Notes under the pieces: generated by a model | Told to the model about the DNA's origin: nothing | The model's input: the letters and a program-made list of their open reading frames with translations, nothing else | Database searches by the model: none | Position numbers and translations under genes: made by a program | Assembly (NCBI GenBank): GCA_963748315.1 | Contig: CAVVIK010000010.1 | Span: 124,001-188,000, forward strand | DNA length: 64,000 nt | Source: DASPHG01 sp963748315 | GTDB taxonomy: Bacteria; Actinomycetota; Thermoleophilia; Solirubrobacterales; Thermoleophilaceae | Direction of reading: 5' to 3' | In this document: positions 8,172 to 18,002 of the stretch, piece by piece | Layout of the letters: every line of letters starts with the position of its first letter | Numbering within the stretch: position 1 is the stretch's first letter

Positions 8172-9605
8172 ATGAGACATGGCACCTACGTTCGCGGTAC
8201 GCGGAAGCTCATTTGGTTGACCCTGGCATTGGCGCTGGCACTGCCAAGCGCTGCGGCCGCGGGCGGGCCAGGCACCTGGACGCGCATCACGGACAAGGGC
8301 GCTTGGTTCGAGCTGAACCTGCTTCGTCACGATGGGCGGCTGCACATAGGTGTTCGTGAAGACGAGACGGCCACGTCGACCTACCACATGATCCACCGGT
8401 CGATCTCGTCCGACGGCGTGGTGGGCCCGTCGCACGCCATCGCGCCGGGTTACGGGTACCTCGGCTATTACCCCGCGTTCGTGTCGGTTGGGGATCAGCT
8501 GTGGATGAACTTCGGGGCCGGATACGAGGGCGACGGCTACAGCAACTCGCACATGGAGGTCGTCGTATCGAACGACAACGGCGACACCTGGACCGGCCCG
8601 TTCGACACGAAGGTGACCGACGGCCCGGCCGAGTCCCCCACCGAGATGGATGGAACGCTGGGCCCCGACGGCATCGGGTACTACGTGTGGGAGGGGACGC
8701 TGTGCATCTGCGTGCAGCGCTACACCGGCCTCGAGGACTCCGACCACACGAACTTCAACGACACCGGCGGGAACAACTACGACCCGAGCATCGGGTTCGA
8801 CTCTGCCACCGGCCGGATGTGGGTGGTGTACCTCGTTACCGGCATCGACAACCCGGGCCTCTACCAGCGCGAGGTCAACACGGCCGATGGCGAACCCATT
8901 GGTGACTCGACGTTCCTCGGCGGATCCTCCAGCTTTTTCCAGGGCGCCCAAGTCATCAGTTCGCAGAACGGGCACGTGCCGATGGCGGAGCGTTCGCAGG
9001 GCGGCGTCTTCGTCGCGTACCACACCGGCTATCCCACCTTGAACAGGGTGCGGGTGTGGAGGATCGGCGGTGTGATCAAGACCATCGCGCGGATGAAGGG
9101 AATCGGTGAGGTCGCGATCGCAGCCGACCCCAACGGCCGGTTGTGGGGGGTCTGGACCCGCAACGGCCGGATCTACGCGCGCCGCTCGAACGAGTCCGTT
9201 ACCAACTGGGGCAAGACGGTCACCATGAGGTACCCCAAGGACACCGTCGGCGTCACCACCATCCAGGCGGACGCGCAGGCGAAGGTCGTCGACGTCCTGG
9301 CGCACTCACAGCAGGTGGGCAACTCGGGCTTCTTCCACACCCAGATGGAGCCGGGGATCTCCTTCCGCGCGCGGCCGAGGCGCTTCCCGAAGGACGAGAG
9401 GACCGAGGTCACGTTCAGGACCAAGGACGCGGGTGATCCCCTGCCGAACTCGCGCGTCAAGGTGGCCGGCGAGAGCTGCACGACGAACGCGCAGGGCGTG
9501 TGCTCGATAAAGCTGGGGCCCTACGAGCGGCGTAGGCGCTTGAAGGCCACGGCTGAGCACGCCGACTACAAGACGGCGAAGCGGAAACTGCGCGTCACTC
9601 GCTAG
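8172..9605 (+). CDS. Secreted BNR/sialidase-like beta-propeller protein
   Basis: Residues 1-34 form a signal peptide (basic start, LTLALALALPSAAAA). The body has repeated sialidase-type Asp-box-like blades, for example SNDNGDTWTGPF, GPDGIGYYVWEG and ADPNGRLWGVWTRNGRIYARRS. The last about 95 residues form an Ig-like domain with CTTNAQGVCSIKL, similar to bacterial Big/invasin-type modules. It is probably extracellular. I see no full catalytic set for a sialidase, so a binding or structural role is equally possible. Confidence 0.65.
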   Translation: MRHGTYVRGTRKLIWLTLALALALPSAAAAGGPGTWTRITDKGAWFELNLLRHDGRLHIGVREDETATSTYHMIHRSISSDGVVGPSHAIAPGYGYLGYYPAFVSVGDQLWMNFGAGYEGDGYSNSHMEVVVSNDNGDTWTGPFDTKVTDGPAESPTEMDGTLGPDGIGYYVWEGTLCICVQRYTGLEDSDHTNFNDTGGNNYDPSIGFDSATGRMWVVYLVTGIDNPGLYQREVNTADGEPIGDSTFLGGSSSFFQGAQVISSQNGHVPMAERSQGGVFVAYHTGYPTLNRVRVWRIGGVIKTIARMKGIGEVAIAADPNGRLWGVWTRNGRIYARRSNESVTNWGKTVTMRYPKDTVGVTTIQADAQAKVVDVLAHSQQVGNSGFFHTQMEPGISFRARPRRFPKDERTEVTFRTKDAGDPLPNSRVKVAGESCTTNAQGVCSIKLGPYERRRRLKATAEHADYKTAKRKLRVTR

Positions 9606-9625
9606 CCGGCCTTATCTTTCATGAC

Positions 9626-12318
9626 GTGCGAGGGGGGAGCTACGCCGTAGCGATGGCGGTTGCCGGGGCGCTGGCGCTGCCCGCAACCGGATGGGCCCAG
9701 GAGACCGCGGTCGAGGACTTCGACTTCGGCGGCTTCCGCAACGTCCTGCCCGCCGGGCAGGGCGAGACCGTGGACGCGATGGAGTTCGGCGCCTTCCAGG
9801 CGAGCGGCAGCCCGCCGGAGACGTTCGTCGACCAGCTGCCGCTCTACAACGACCTGGTGCAGGCGGCGCCCGGCCTGACGATGGGCGACCTCGACACGTA
9901 TTTCAAGCCTGCAGCTTCGGGATCGACGGAGCCACCCTCGAGTCGAGCCCACGGCCCGGCGTCGAGATCTATCGCGGCGAGCACAACGTCCCAAAGGTGT
10001 TCGGCGCGACGCGGTCGGATTCGATGTTCGGCGCCGGCTACGCGTCTGCCCAGGATCGGCTGTTCCTGATGGACGTACTGCGACACACCGGAAGGGCGAC
10101 CCTGAGCGAGCTCGCCGGCCCCGCGAACATCGGGATGGACGCCCAGCAGCTCCTGATCGCCGACTACGACGAGGCCGAGCTGCAGCAGATGATCGACAGC
10201 GCCTCGGCGGAGTCGGGCGAGGAGGGCGCGCAGATAAAGCAGGACCTGCTCGACTACGTCGACGGGATCAACGCCTACATCGCCGAGGCGCGCAATGACC
10301 CGAGCAAGATGCCGGTCGAGTACCCGGCGCTCGGAAAGCAGATCGAGGACTGGAAGCCGACCGACACCGTCGCGATCGCGTCGTTGATCGGCGGGATCTT
10401 CGGCAAGGGCGGGGGCGAGGAGGCGCGCGTCTCGCTCGCCTACCAGGCGCTCCGCAAGCGCTTCGGGCGCCGGGCCGGCAAGCGTGTCTACAGGGACTTC
10501 CGCGACTTCGACGACCCAGAGGCGCCGGTGACGACGCACAAACGGTTCCCCTACCGAGGGGCGGGCAAGCCGAAGCGGCGCGGACGGGCGATGATCGACC
10601 CGGGCTCCTACCAGCCGGCCGACCCGATCGTCTCGGGCGAGGTGCCGGAGGAGAGCGCACAGGCCGCGCGTCCATTCATGGAGCGGCGCGAGGCGTCGAA
10701 CGTGCTGCTCGTCGGCCGGCGGGAGTCGAAGTCCGGCACGCCGATCGCCGTGATGGGCCCGCAGGTGGGCTACTACTCGCCGCAGATCCTGATGGAGATG
10801 GAGATCCACGGCCCTGATGGGCTGCACGCGCGCGGCGCGACGTTCCCGGGGATCAGCCTGTACGTGCTCCTGGGCCGCGGAGAGGACTTCGCGTGGAGCG
10901 CCACGACGGCCAACACCGACGTCGTGGACCAGTTCGTCGAGAAGCTCTGCGAGCCGGACGGATCGGAGCCGACGACCGAGTCCGACCACTACCTCTATGA
11001 GGGCGAGTGCGTGCCGTTCAAGGTCTCGGAGCGCCAGTTCGAGACGACGAAGGCGGTAACCGACCTGATCCCGCCACCGGACCTGTCGCCGCCGCAGCAG
11101 GTCCACCTGAGCGTCGACCGCAGCGTCCACGGCCCGATCCAGGCGCGCGCGACCGTGAAGGGCCAGCCGGTCGCGGTCGCCGAGGCGCGCTCGACCTACT
11201 TCCACGAGCTCGAGTCCTCGCTCGCGTTCAAGCGGCTCAACTTCAACGAGGTGTCCGATGCGCGCGGCTTCAAGCGGACGATGCGCGAGATCAACTTCGC
11301 CTTCAACTGGTTCTATGCCGACGACCGAGATATCGCCTACGTGACCTCGGGGTGGTATCCGATGCGGGCGCGCGGAACGAGCCCGGATTTCCCCGCCTGG
11401 GGCACCGGCCGGTGGGATTGGCAGGGCTTCGATCCCGATGACTACAGCTCGGATCGCATCCCCGTCACGCAACTCCCGAACGCGCGCAACCCCGCGCAGG
11501 GCTACCTCGTCAACTGGAACAACAAGCAGGCGCCTGGCTGGCGCGCGGCGGACGACTACTGGAACTACGGCTCGATCCAGCGCATGACCCGCCTGGAGGA
11601 CCGCATCCGCCTGGGGATCAAGGGCAGGCGCAAGCTCGACCTCGCCGGTCTGACCCGCGCGATGGAGCTGGGCGCGACCACCGACCTGCGCGGCTGGGAG
11701 CTCTACCGATGGCTGCGCAAGGTGACCGGCGCGGGCAAGAGCGAGGAAACACGGGCCGCGATCGATCTGCTGGACCAATGGAAGCGCACCGGCTCGCACC
11801 GCCGCGACCTCGACGGCGACAACGTCATCGAGCACGGCCCGGCGATCGCCGTTATGGACGATTGGTGGCCGCTCATAGCGCAGCGAGTCTTCCGGCCCGT
11901 GCTCGGCAAGACCGCGTACGAGACAGTCCGCGACGTCAGCGACTACGGCAGCCCGCCGCCGTCCGACGGCAGCGCGTTCGGCAGCGGCTGGTGGTCGGAG
12001 GTGAACACCGACCTGCGGAGCCTGCTGGGGGCCCGGGTGCGCGCCCCGTTGTCTCGCCCGTACTGCGGACGCGGGAAGCTCGGGCGGTGCCGGCGCGTCC
12101 TGCTCGGCGCGCTGACCGACGCGATTGCCAACGCGAAGGAGCGCTACGGCGTAGGCGCTCTCGACGAGATCCAGATGGAGGCCGTGTGCGACGACGGCGA
12201 CCTCTGCGACGAGATCGCATTCACCACTGCGGGCGCCGTCGGGGTGGACGACATCCCGTGGCAGGACCGGCCGACTTTCCAGCAGATCGTCGAAGTCCAG
12301 GGCCACCGGCCGCGCTGA
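9626..12318 (+). CDS. Penicillin acylase family (S45) Ntn-hydrolase, frame broken near 9912
   Basis: The N-terminus (GTG 9626) encodes a signal peptide ending GWAQ. The frame then changes near 9911-9913, and the rest runs to TGA 12318. Joined, the product is about 897 residues, usual for S45 enzymes. It has an alpha-chain part (GVEIYRGEHNVPKVFG, AQDRLFLMD), a spacer and a beta chain whose nucleophile serine lies in EASNVLLV near 10696. Downstream motifs include FPGISLYVLLGRGEDFAWS. The family hydrolyses amide bonds of beta-lactams, acyl-homoserine lactones or similar after self-cleavage in the periplasm or outside the cell. The break is probably a sequence error: adding G or GCGC gives P-A-(R)-S-F-G. 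Confidence 0.85.
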
Positions 12319-12409
12319 TCATCCGACCGGCCGACGCCGGGATCGGCTGATCGTATTTTCATGGACGAATGTCACTGGTAATTGTGAAAACCGGGCTTAC
12401 ATTGGAGAT

Positions 12410-13294
12410 ATGGCCCACACCCACGTCGGACTGCGCGCGATCGTCGCCGTCAACGCGCGTGCGTCCGGCCTCCGCGATCCCGAGACCGTTCTCGCTGCGA
12501 TCCTCGCGGCGACGGACGGCGCTGGGGTCGACGTGGGCGGGTTCATCACCGAGTCGGAGGACGACCTGCGCGATGCGATCGACGCCGCCGACGGCGGCCG
12601 GCTCGTTCTGGTCGGCGGCGACGGCAGCGTGCACTTCGCCATAAATGCCGCGCCCGGCCCGATCGAGATCGGACTCGTGCCGATGGGCAGCGCAAACAAC
12701 ATCGCGCGCTCGCTCGGGCTCCCGCGCGACGTCCCGCGCGCGGCCCGCGTGGCGGTGACGGCGCCCGCCCGTCCCGTCGACGTAATGCTGGTCGAGACGC
12801 CGACGCAAAGCCTGTATGGGATCGAAGGCATCAGCGCAGGGCTGCACGCGGCGGCGCGCATGCGCTACGACGCGCCCGACTCGAGCCATCTCCTCGAGGG
12901 CGTGAGCGCGTTTGCGGGCGCACTCGCGGCGTACGAGCCGTGGCACCTCGAGCTCGAGCTCGATGGGCGCCCGGCCTATGAGGGCGACGCGGCCGGCCTC
13001 TTCATCTCGAACTTCCCGCTCTTCGCGTACGGGTTCAAGATCGACCCGCGGGCCGACATCGCCGACGGGCGCTTCGCCGCCGTCGTGCTCGAGGCGGAAA
13101 GCCGCCATCGCGTCGTGCGGCTGGTCGTCTCCGCGTACCGCGGCACGCTTCGCGGCCGGCGCAACGTGACGATCGCGCCCGGGCGCGAGGCGCTGATCAC
13201 GGCGCCCGTGCCGATGGTCTGCGACTCGGAAGTACTCGGCACGACGACCGCTTCGGTCCGGGTCGAGCAGGGACGACTCTCGATTGCGGCGTGA
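12410..13294 (+). CDS. Diacylglycerol/sphingosine-kinase-like lipid kinase
   Basis: The 294-residue protein has the DAGK catalytic glycine-rich loop GGDGSVH near residue 70 and the GSANNIARSLG nucleotide-binding motif near residue 92. It should be cytoplasmic or membrane-peripheral and phosphorylate a lipid hydroxyl using ATP. Its stop overlaps the start of the MFS-GT2-PAP2 fusion (GTGA at 13291-13294), so the two are made together. The usual extended loop of DgkB is altered here (GGDGSVH rather than GGDGTLN), so the activity is probable but not certain. Confidence 0.8.
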   Translation: MAHTHVGLRAIVAVNARASGLRDPETVLAAILAATDGAGVDVGGFITESEDDLRDAIDAADGGRLVLVGGDGSVHFAINAAPGPIEIGLVPMGSANNIARSLGLPRDVPRAARVAVTAPARPVDVMLVETPTQSLYGIEGISAGLHAAARMRYDAPDSSHLLEGVSAFAGALAAYEPWHLELELDGRPAYEGDAAGLFISNFPLFAYGFKIDPRADIADGRFAAVVLEAESRHRVVRLVVSAYRGTLRGRRNVTIAPGREALITAPVPMVCDSEVLGTTTASVRVEQGRLSIAA

Positions 13295-15870
13295 GGCGAT
13301 TCGCGCAGACATCGTTGGCATTCCTCGTCGCCTTCGGCCTGGCCGAGGTCGGAGTGGGGCTCGCGCGCGCGGCGACGACGACATACGTACCGGTTCTGCT
13401 CGACCGGATCTCTGAGTCGCCGGCGTTGATCGGCGCGGTCATGCTGGTCAACGCCGCCGCGGGCTTCGCTGTGCCGCTGGCGGTCGGCCTGTGGAGCGAT
13501 CGCCGTGCGGAGGGCGGGCTCGGGCGTCGCACGCCGTTCGTGGTCGGGGGTGTCGCGGTGACGAGCGCCGGGTTGCTCGCCGTCGCCGCCGGTGCCGACA
13601 CGTCCTACCCGATCCTCGGACTCGCTGCGGGATGCGTGTACGTTGGTCTGAACGCGACCGCGACCGCACATCGAGCGGTGGTCGTCGAACGGTTCGAGGA
13701 CGGCCGCCGGCCCGCGGCGACCAGCTCGCAGGAGCTTGCAATGCTCGTTGGCGGCCTGCTGGGCGTCGGCGTTGGCGGTGTGCTGATCGGCGACACACCC
13801 GCCTGGCTGCTCTTCGTGGTCGCCGCGACTGTGGCGCCACTTCTTGCCGTGCCGACCGTCATGCTGCTCCTGCGGATGGAACGGCGCCCGCTGCAAGCCT
13901 CGCGGGAGGAGAAGGCACCTGACGCGTCCCTGCGCGCCGTAATTCGGCGTCCGGGTGCGCGGGAGGTTCTTCTCGCCCAGATCTTGTGGGTTGCGGGCTA
14001 CGTGGCGCTGCCCGTCTTCTTCGTCCTCTACGCCGATCGCGTCCTTGATCTCAGCGCGGGGGCCGCGGCCGGCATGCTTGCCGGGTTCGGCATCCTGACC
14101 GGCGGCGCCATGGTCGTGGCCGGGCGTGCGCGGCCGGAGCGAGTCTTCCCCCTGCTACTCGTCGGAGCGGCGCTCCTCGGCGGCGGTCTTGTGGCCGCGG
14201 CTCCGGCCGGCTCGGCGGCGGCGGCAGCGCTGCCGTTTGCGGCTGCGGCCGTGGGCGCGGGCCTCGTCACGGCGCTCGGCTTCCCATACTTTGCGCGCTT
14301 CGTGCCGACGGCCGAGGCGGGCAGCTACAGCGGGCTCTACTTCTCGGTGCGCGCCATTGCCGCGGCCGTTGCGGTGCCGATGGCGGGGCTGCTGATCGAG
14401 TTCACCGGGTCCTACCGCACGCTCATGGCGCAGGGCGCGTTCGCCCTCATCGCACTCGTACCGCTCGCACTCGCACGCGCCGCCGAACGCGGGCCCGCCG
14501 CTGCGCGGCGTCCACTGCCCGAGCGCGTGGCCGCCGTCGTGCCGTGCCACAACGCGGCCGGCGCCGAGGCGGTCGTTCACGGGGTGCTTCCGCACGTGCA
14601 TGAGGTTGTGGTCGTGGACGACGGCGCGCCGGACGCGGACGCCGCGGTGCTCGCGGCGATCGGGAAGTGGCCGGGCGTGCGGCTCGTTCGGTTGGCAGCG
14701 AACGCGGGGAAGGGCGATGCCGTCTCCGCCGGCGCGGCGGTCCTACTGTCGTCACCGGAGCCGCCGGACGCGCTCATCGTCGTCGACGCGGACGGCCAGC
14801 ATCCGCCCGACCGGATCCCTGACTTCGTGGCCGCGGCCGCGGAACTCGACATCGTGATCGGCGACCGGCGCGGGGATCGCGGGGCAATGCCGTGGACGCG
14901 CCGGTGCACGAATGCGGTGTCGAGCGCGCTCTTGACGCTCGTCACCGGCCGCCGCATGCTCGACTCGCAGTGCGGCATGCGCCTGTACCGTCGCGAGGCG
15001 CTCGAGCGGGCACCGCTTCCCCCCGGGCGTTACGAGGCCGAGACGCGTCATCTGCGTTCCTCGTTGCGCGCGGGCCTCGCCGTCGGATGGGTGCCCATCC
15101 CAGCGATCTACGACGGCGAGCAGAGCGCCTTCCGGCCGATCAGCGACACGTCGCGCGTGCTCGCCGCGATCCTCGCCCCGCGGCGCCGCGTCCGGCCCGC
15201 GCTCAGCCCGGGCGCGGCCTTCGCGCGCCGATGGGCGATGCGGTTCGCGCTGCTCGTGGCGGGAACGCTCGGGCTGGCGGCCTCCATGCCGCTGCTGCAG
15301 CCGCTCGACGAGCGCCTATTCCTCGAGGTGAACGCGCTCGGAGCCGGGCCGGACTGGCTGCACAGCGCACTCGACCCGCACACCCGCAACTACATCCTGC
15401 TGTGCCTTGTTGCGACGCTCGGCGCGATGTTCTACGGCCGCCGGGCGGCGCTCGGTGCGGCGCTCGCGACGACGATCGCCGCGCTCTGGTCGGACGTGCT
15501 CGTCCAGCTCGTCTACATGCTCTTCGTCCGCGACCGGCCCGAGGAGGTCCTCGGCGGCCAGGCGCTGCTCGTCGAGGGAGGCCACTGGGCTCACATCGCC
15601 TCGTTCCCGAGCGGGCACATGGTCGTGACGACGGCGATCGTGGTGGCAGCGATCGCGTCGGTGCCGTGGCTGCGCGTGCCGCTCTGGATCTACTGCGGGC
15701 TGATCGCCCTCACGCGCGTCACGTTCGGCGCGCACTTCCCACTGGACGTCATGGCCGGGATCGCGTTCGGATACCCGGTCGGGCTGTTCGCGTACGAGCT
15801 CGTGTCCCGCTTCGACCTGGCGAGGCCGCCGCGAGAACGACCACAGAAGACGGCCGAGGTCTACGCGTAG
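13291..15870 (+). CDS. Triple fusion: MFS transporter - GT2 glycosyltransferase - PAP2 phosphatase
   Basis: One uninterrupted 859-codon frame encodes three enzyme-sized units. Residues 1 to about 400 form a 12-helix major-facilitator domain. Residues about 411-600 form a family-2 glycosyltransferase with VVPCHN, VVVVDDGAPD and VVDADGQHPPD, like dolichyl/polyprenyl-phosphate sugar synthases. Residues about 650-840 form a membrane PAP2 domain with FPSGHM (about 772) and R-V-T-F-G-A-H-F-P-L-D (about 815). The first PAP2 motif keeps RDRP, but Tyr occupies the position usually held by Lys. The likely role is making, dephosphorylating and moving a sugar-lipid. It is coupled to the lipid kinase upstream. 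No frame break is seen at the junctions. Confidence 0.85.
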   Translation: MRRFAQTSLAFLVAFGLAEVGVGLARAATTTYVPVLLDRISESPALIGAVMLVNAAAGFAVPLAVGLWSDRRAEGGLGRRTPFVVGGVAVTSAGLLAVAAGADTSYPILGLAAGCVYVGLNATATAHRAVVVERFEDGRRPAATSSQELAMLVGGLLGVGVGGVLIGDTPAWLLFVVAATVAPLLAVPTVMLLLRMERRPLQASREEKAPDASLRAVIRRPGAREVLLAQILWVAGYVALPVFFVLYADRVLDLSAGAAAGMLAGFGILTGGAMVVAGRARPERVFPLLLVGAALLGGGLVAAAPAGSAAAAALPFAAAAVGAGLVTALGFPYFARFVPTAEAGSYSGLYFSVRAIAAAVAVPMAGLLIEFTGSYRTLMAQGAFALIALVPLALARAAERGPAAARRPLPERVAAVVPCHNAAGAEAVVHGVLPHVHEVVVVDDGAPDADAAVLAAIGKWPGVRLVRLAANAGKGDAVSAGAAVLLSSPEPPDALIVVDADGQHPPDRIPDFVAAAAELDIVIGDRRGDRGAMPWTRRCTNAVSSALLTLVTGRRMLDSQCGMRLYRREALERAPLPPGRYEAETRHLRSSLRAGLAVGWVPIPAIYDGEQSAFRPISDTSRVLAAILAPRRRVRPALSPGAAFARRWAMRFALLVAGTLGLAASMPLLQPLDERLFLEVNALGAGPDWLHSALDPHTRNYILLCLVATLGAMFYGRRAALGAALATTIAALWSDVLVQLVYMLFVRDRPEEVLGGQALLVEGGHWAHIASFPSGHMVVTTAIVVAAIASVPWLRVPLWIYCGLIALTRVTFGAHFPLDVMAGIAFGYPVGLFAYELVSRFDLARPPRERPQKTAEVYA

Positions 15871-16514
15871 ACGAGGTCGCGCCGGCCCGGGATCACCGGG
15901 ACCGCCTCGGCGGCGATGTCCTCGATCTGCGCCTCGACGCGGGCGAACTCCTCATCGGACAGCACCGGCGTGCCCTCGAACGGCAGCTCGCGCTGGAGCT
16001 CGAGCCATGAATGACAGCCGATGTACTCGTCCCGGACCTTTACGGTCACCGGGCGCGGGATCCGGTAGGTGCGCAGCAGGATGACGTGGAGCGGGTGGCG
16101 CGGCTTCCAGCGCAGCCGCTCGCGCATGTACTGCTCGTTCCACACGTAGTACGGCGACAGCGCGTCAACGCAGCGCGGGTCGGTGATCAGGTAGCTGGCG
16201 GCCACCTCGGCCCAGGCCCTGATCCGCACCCGGTCGGGCTGCGGGATGCCACCATCGCGCGAGAAGCCGCGGGGCGAAGGCTCGCCGTCGGACCACACGC
16301 CCTCCTCGAGCGCGCGCGGCAGCTCGGGCTGATGCGCCTGCTTGACGAGGTCGTTGCGCTGGTGGTCGAACGTGGGGTAGAGGAAGAACCGGTCGTGCTC
16401 GATCTCGAAGTGGCGGTTCTCCTCACGGATGCCGCCCTTGCGGAGCGTGAGCAGCTGCTCGCCCTCGGCAAGCGCCCGCACGGTTACGGCCCATTCTTTG
16501 AAAGCGACTGGCAT
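15861..16514 (-). CDS. DUF1802 family protein
   Basis: This 217-residue protein starts at MPVAFKEWAV and matches the DUF1802 family of bacterial cytosolic proteins. Hallmarks are the FKEWAVTVRAL start, LLTLRKGGI, a FEIEHDRFFLYPT motif and HSWLEL. The longer open frame to 16862 runs through the promoter region and is not used here. The 3' end overlaps the convergent fusion gene by 10 bp. The function of the family is unknown. A strong promoter lies upstream at 16576-16603. Confidence 0.85.
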   Translation of the reverse strand: MPVAFKEWAVTVRALAEGEQLLTLRKGGIREENRHFEIEHDRFFLYPTFDHQRNDLVKQAHQPELPRALEEGVWSDGEPSPRGFSRDGGIPQPDRVRIRAWAEVAASYLITDPRCVDALSPYYVWNEQYMRERLRWKPRHPLHVILLRTYRIPRPVTVKVRDEYIGCHSWLELQRELPFEGTPVLSDEEFARVEAQIEDIAAEAVPVIPGRRDLVYA

Positions 16515-16575
16515 TCGGAAGGAAAGCGTTGGCGGCGGGTTCGTGTGCGGTTGAAACGGACCCGCGCGGGCGGCG

Positions 16576-16603
16576 ATTCTATGAAAATTGACTCGCAAGT
16601 CAA
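16576..16603 (-). promoter_or_regulatory. Sigma70-like promoter with palindromic operator for the DUF1802 gene
   Basis: Reading the minus strand, TTGACT (-35, 16598-16603) and TAGAAT (-10, 16576-16581) are separated by 16 bases, close to consensus. The -35 element is one arm of a perfect inverted repeat TTGACT-TGCG-AGTCAA (16588-16603), a good position for a repressor. The leader to the ATG at 16514 is about 55 nt. Confidence 0.6.
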
Positions 16604-16659
16604 CCCCTGTTTTCCCCCATTGGAAGCCGATCCGCGGGGTTTGCAGGGGAAACGGCCCG

Positions 16660-17131
16660 CTAAATTTGTGCGGTCGTGACACTTGTGACTTGGCACATGG
16701 CGGGCCTAGAGGGATTGGTCGGCACGAAACGGTGGACGAACTCGTCGCGCTGGTAGCCGAGCGCCCGCCACAGCCGGTGCGCGGCGCCCTCTTCGCCGCC
16801 GACGAGGGCCGTGACCCGGTGCGCTCCCTGGGCGCGGAGGCGCTCGTGGCCCGCCTCGACAAGTTCGGCGCGCGATGCCCTGACGCCGATCCGACGGCAG
16901 CACCGCCAACCGGTACACGTTTCCGCGCCAGCCGTCCCAGCCGGCAATCAGCACACCGACGACCTTGCCGTCCGACTCCGCGAGGATGAGTGCGCCCGGG
17001 TCGCGTTCGAGCAGCTGCTCCACGACCGTGGGGTCGTCGGGCGTCTGCGCGGCGGAGCTACGCGCCTCCGTCCAGACCGCCAGCACCGCGTCGATGTCCG
17101 CGGCGGTCGCCGCTCGGATCTCGGCGTTCAT
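16660..17131 (-). CDS. GNAT N-acetyltransferase, frame broken near 16870
   Basis: ATG 17131 opens MNAEIRAATAADIDAVLAVW, a standard GNAT start. The acetyl-CoA loop begins at LAVLPSDRRQGIA, where the frame changes (16868-16874, a GCGCGC tract). The second frame supplies AELVEAGHERLRAQG and the closing AAHRLWRALGYQRDE. Restoring one GC gives RQGIARAELVEAG, the expected motif A. It is the last gene of a minus-strand operon and overlaps the dehydrogenase stop by four bases. The acceptor substrate is unknown. Confidence 0.75.
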
Positions 17132-18002
17132 CCGACCTGCTCCGCGACCGCCGCGAAGTCGTCGTCGTAGTGGCCGGCGTCGTCCGCGCCCGCGTAGAGC
17201 GTCTCCGCCGCCGCCGCGACGCGCATGTCCACGCCGAGCGACTCGGCTTCGGCGAGGCAGTGCCGCACGTCTTTCAGCATGTGCCCGAGCTTGAACAGCG
17301 CTTCGTAGTCGCGCTCGATGATCGGACGCGCCTTGAGGTCGAGCATCGCCGACGCGCCCGACCCGGCGCCGATCACCTCGATCAGCTTGTCGAGGTCTAC
17401 TCCCGCACTGTCGGCCGACGGCGATCCCTTCGGCCACCGCCGCCGTGTTCACCGCGGCGACCGTGTTGTTGATCAGCTTCACCATCGAGCCGTGCCCCTG
17501 GGGGCCGACGTGGAGCACGAGCTTTCCCATCGCTTCGAAGAGCGGCTTCGCGCGGTCGTAGTCCGCGGCATCGCCGCCGACCATGATCGTGAGCGTCCCG
17601 TCCTCCGCTTTCGGTTTCGATCCTGTTACCGGCGCGTCGAGGAAGGGTGACGCCGCGTTCGCCTAACCGGTCCGCGATCGCGCGGCTCGCGCTCGGGGCG
17701 ATCGTCGACATGTCGATGGCGAGGCCGCCGTCACTCAGGCCCTCCGCGGCACCGTCACCGCCGAAGAGCACCGCCTCGACCTCTGGCGAGTCGACGACCA
17801 TCGTGATCGCGATCCCGGCGGCGGCCGCCGCCTCGGCCGGGGTGTCGGCCACCACCGCGCCGTGCTCCGCGGCGAGTTCTTCCGCGCGCGCCCGGGTCCG
17901 GTTCCACGCGTGCACCTCGAATCCGGCGCGGCATAGGTTCGCGGCCATGCGCGAGCCCATGATCCCGAGCCCCAGGAACGCCACCTTGTCAGGCCTCTCC
18001 AT
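17128..18002 (-). CDS. Beta-hydroxyacid dehydrogenase (HIBADH/GarR type), two frame breaks
   Basis: The N-terminus has the NAD(P) motif GLGIMGSRMA, followed by AWNRT and the substrate-binding region FLDAPVTGS found after the first break. The catalytic lysine region is GHGSMVKLINNT, and the C-terminal helices read KLGHMLKDVRHCLAEAESLG. Breaks at about 17641-17648 and about 17404 are each repaired by one GC. Members oxidise 3-hydroxyisobutyrate, tartronate semialdehyde or glutamyl-type acids. Its start lies within the 3' end of hyuB, so it is co-translated with the hydantoinase-type genes and may act on their product. Confidence 0.82.

Noticed and set aside
9844..12306. 820-codon antisense open frame
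   Set aside because: It is antisense to the penicillin acylase gene. Composition is that of a high-GC shadow frame, with no domain.
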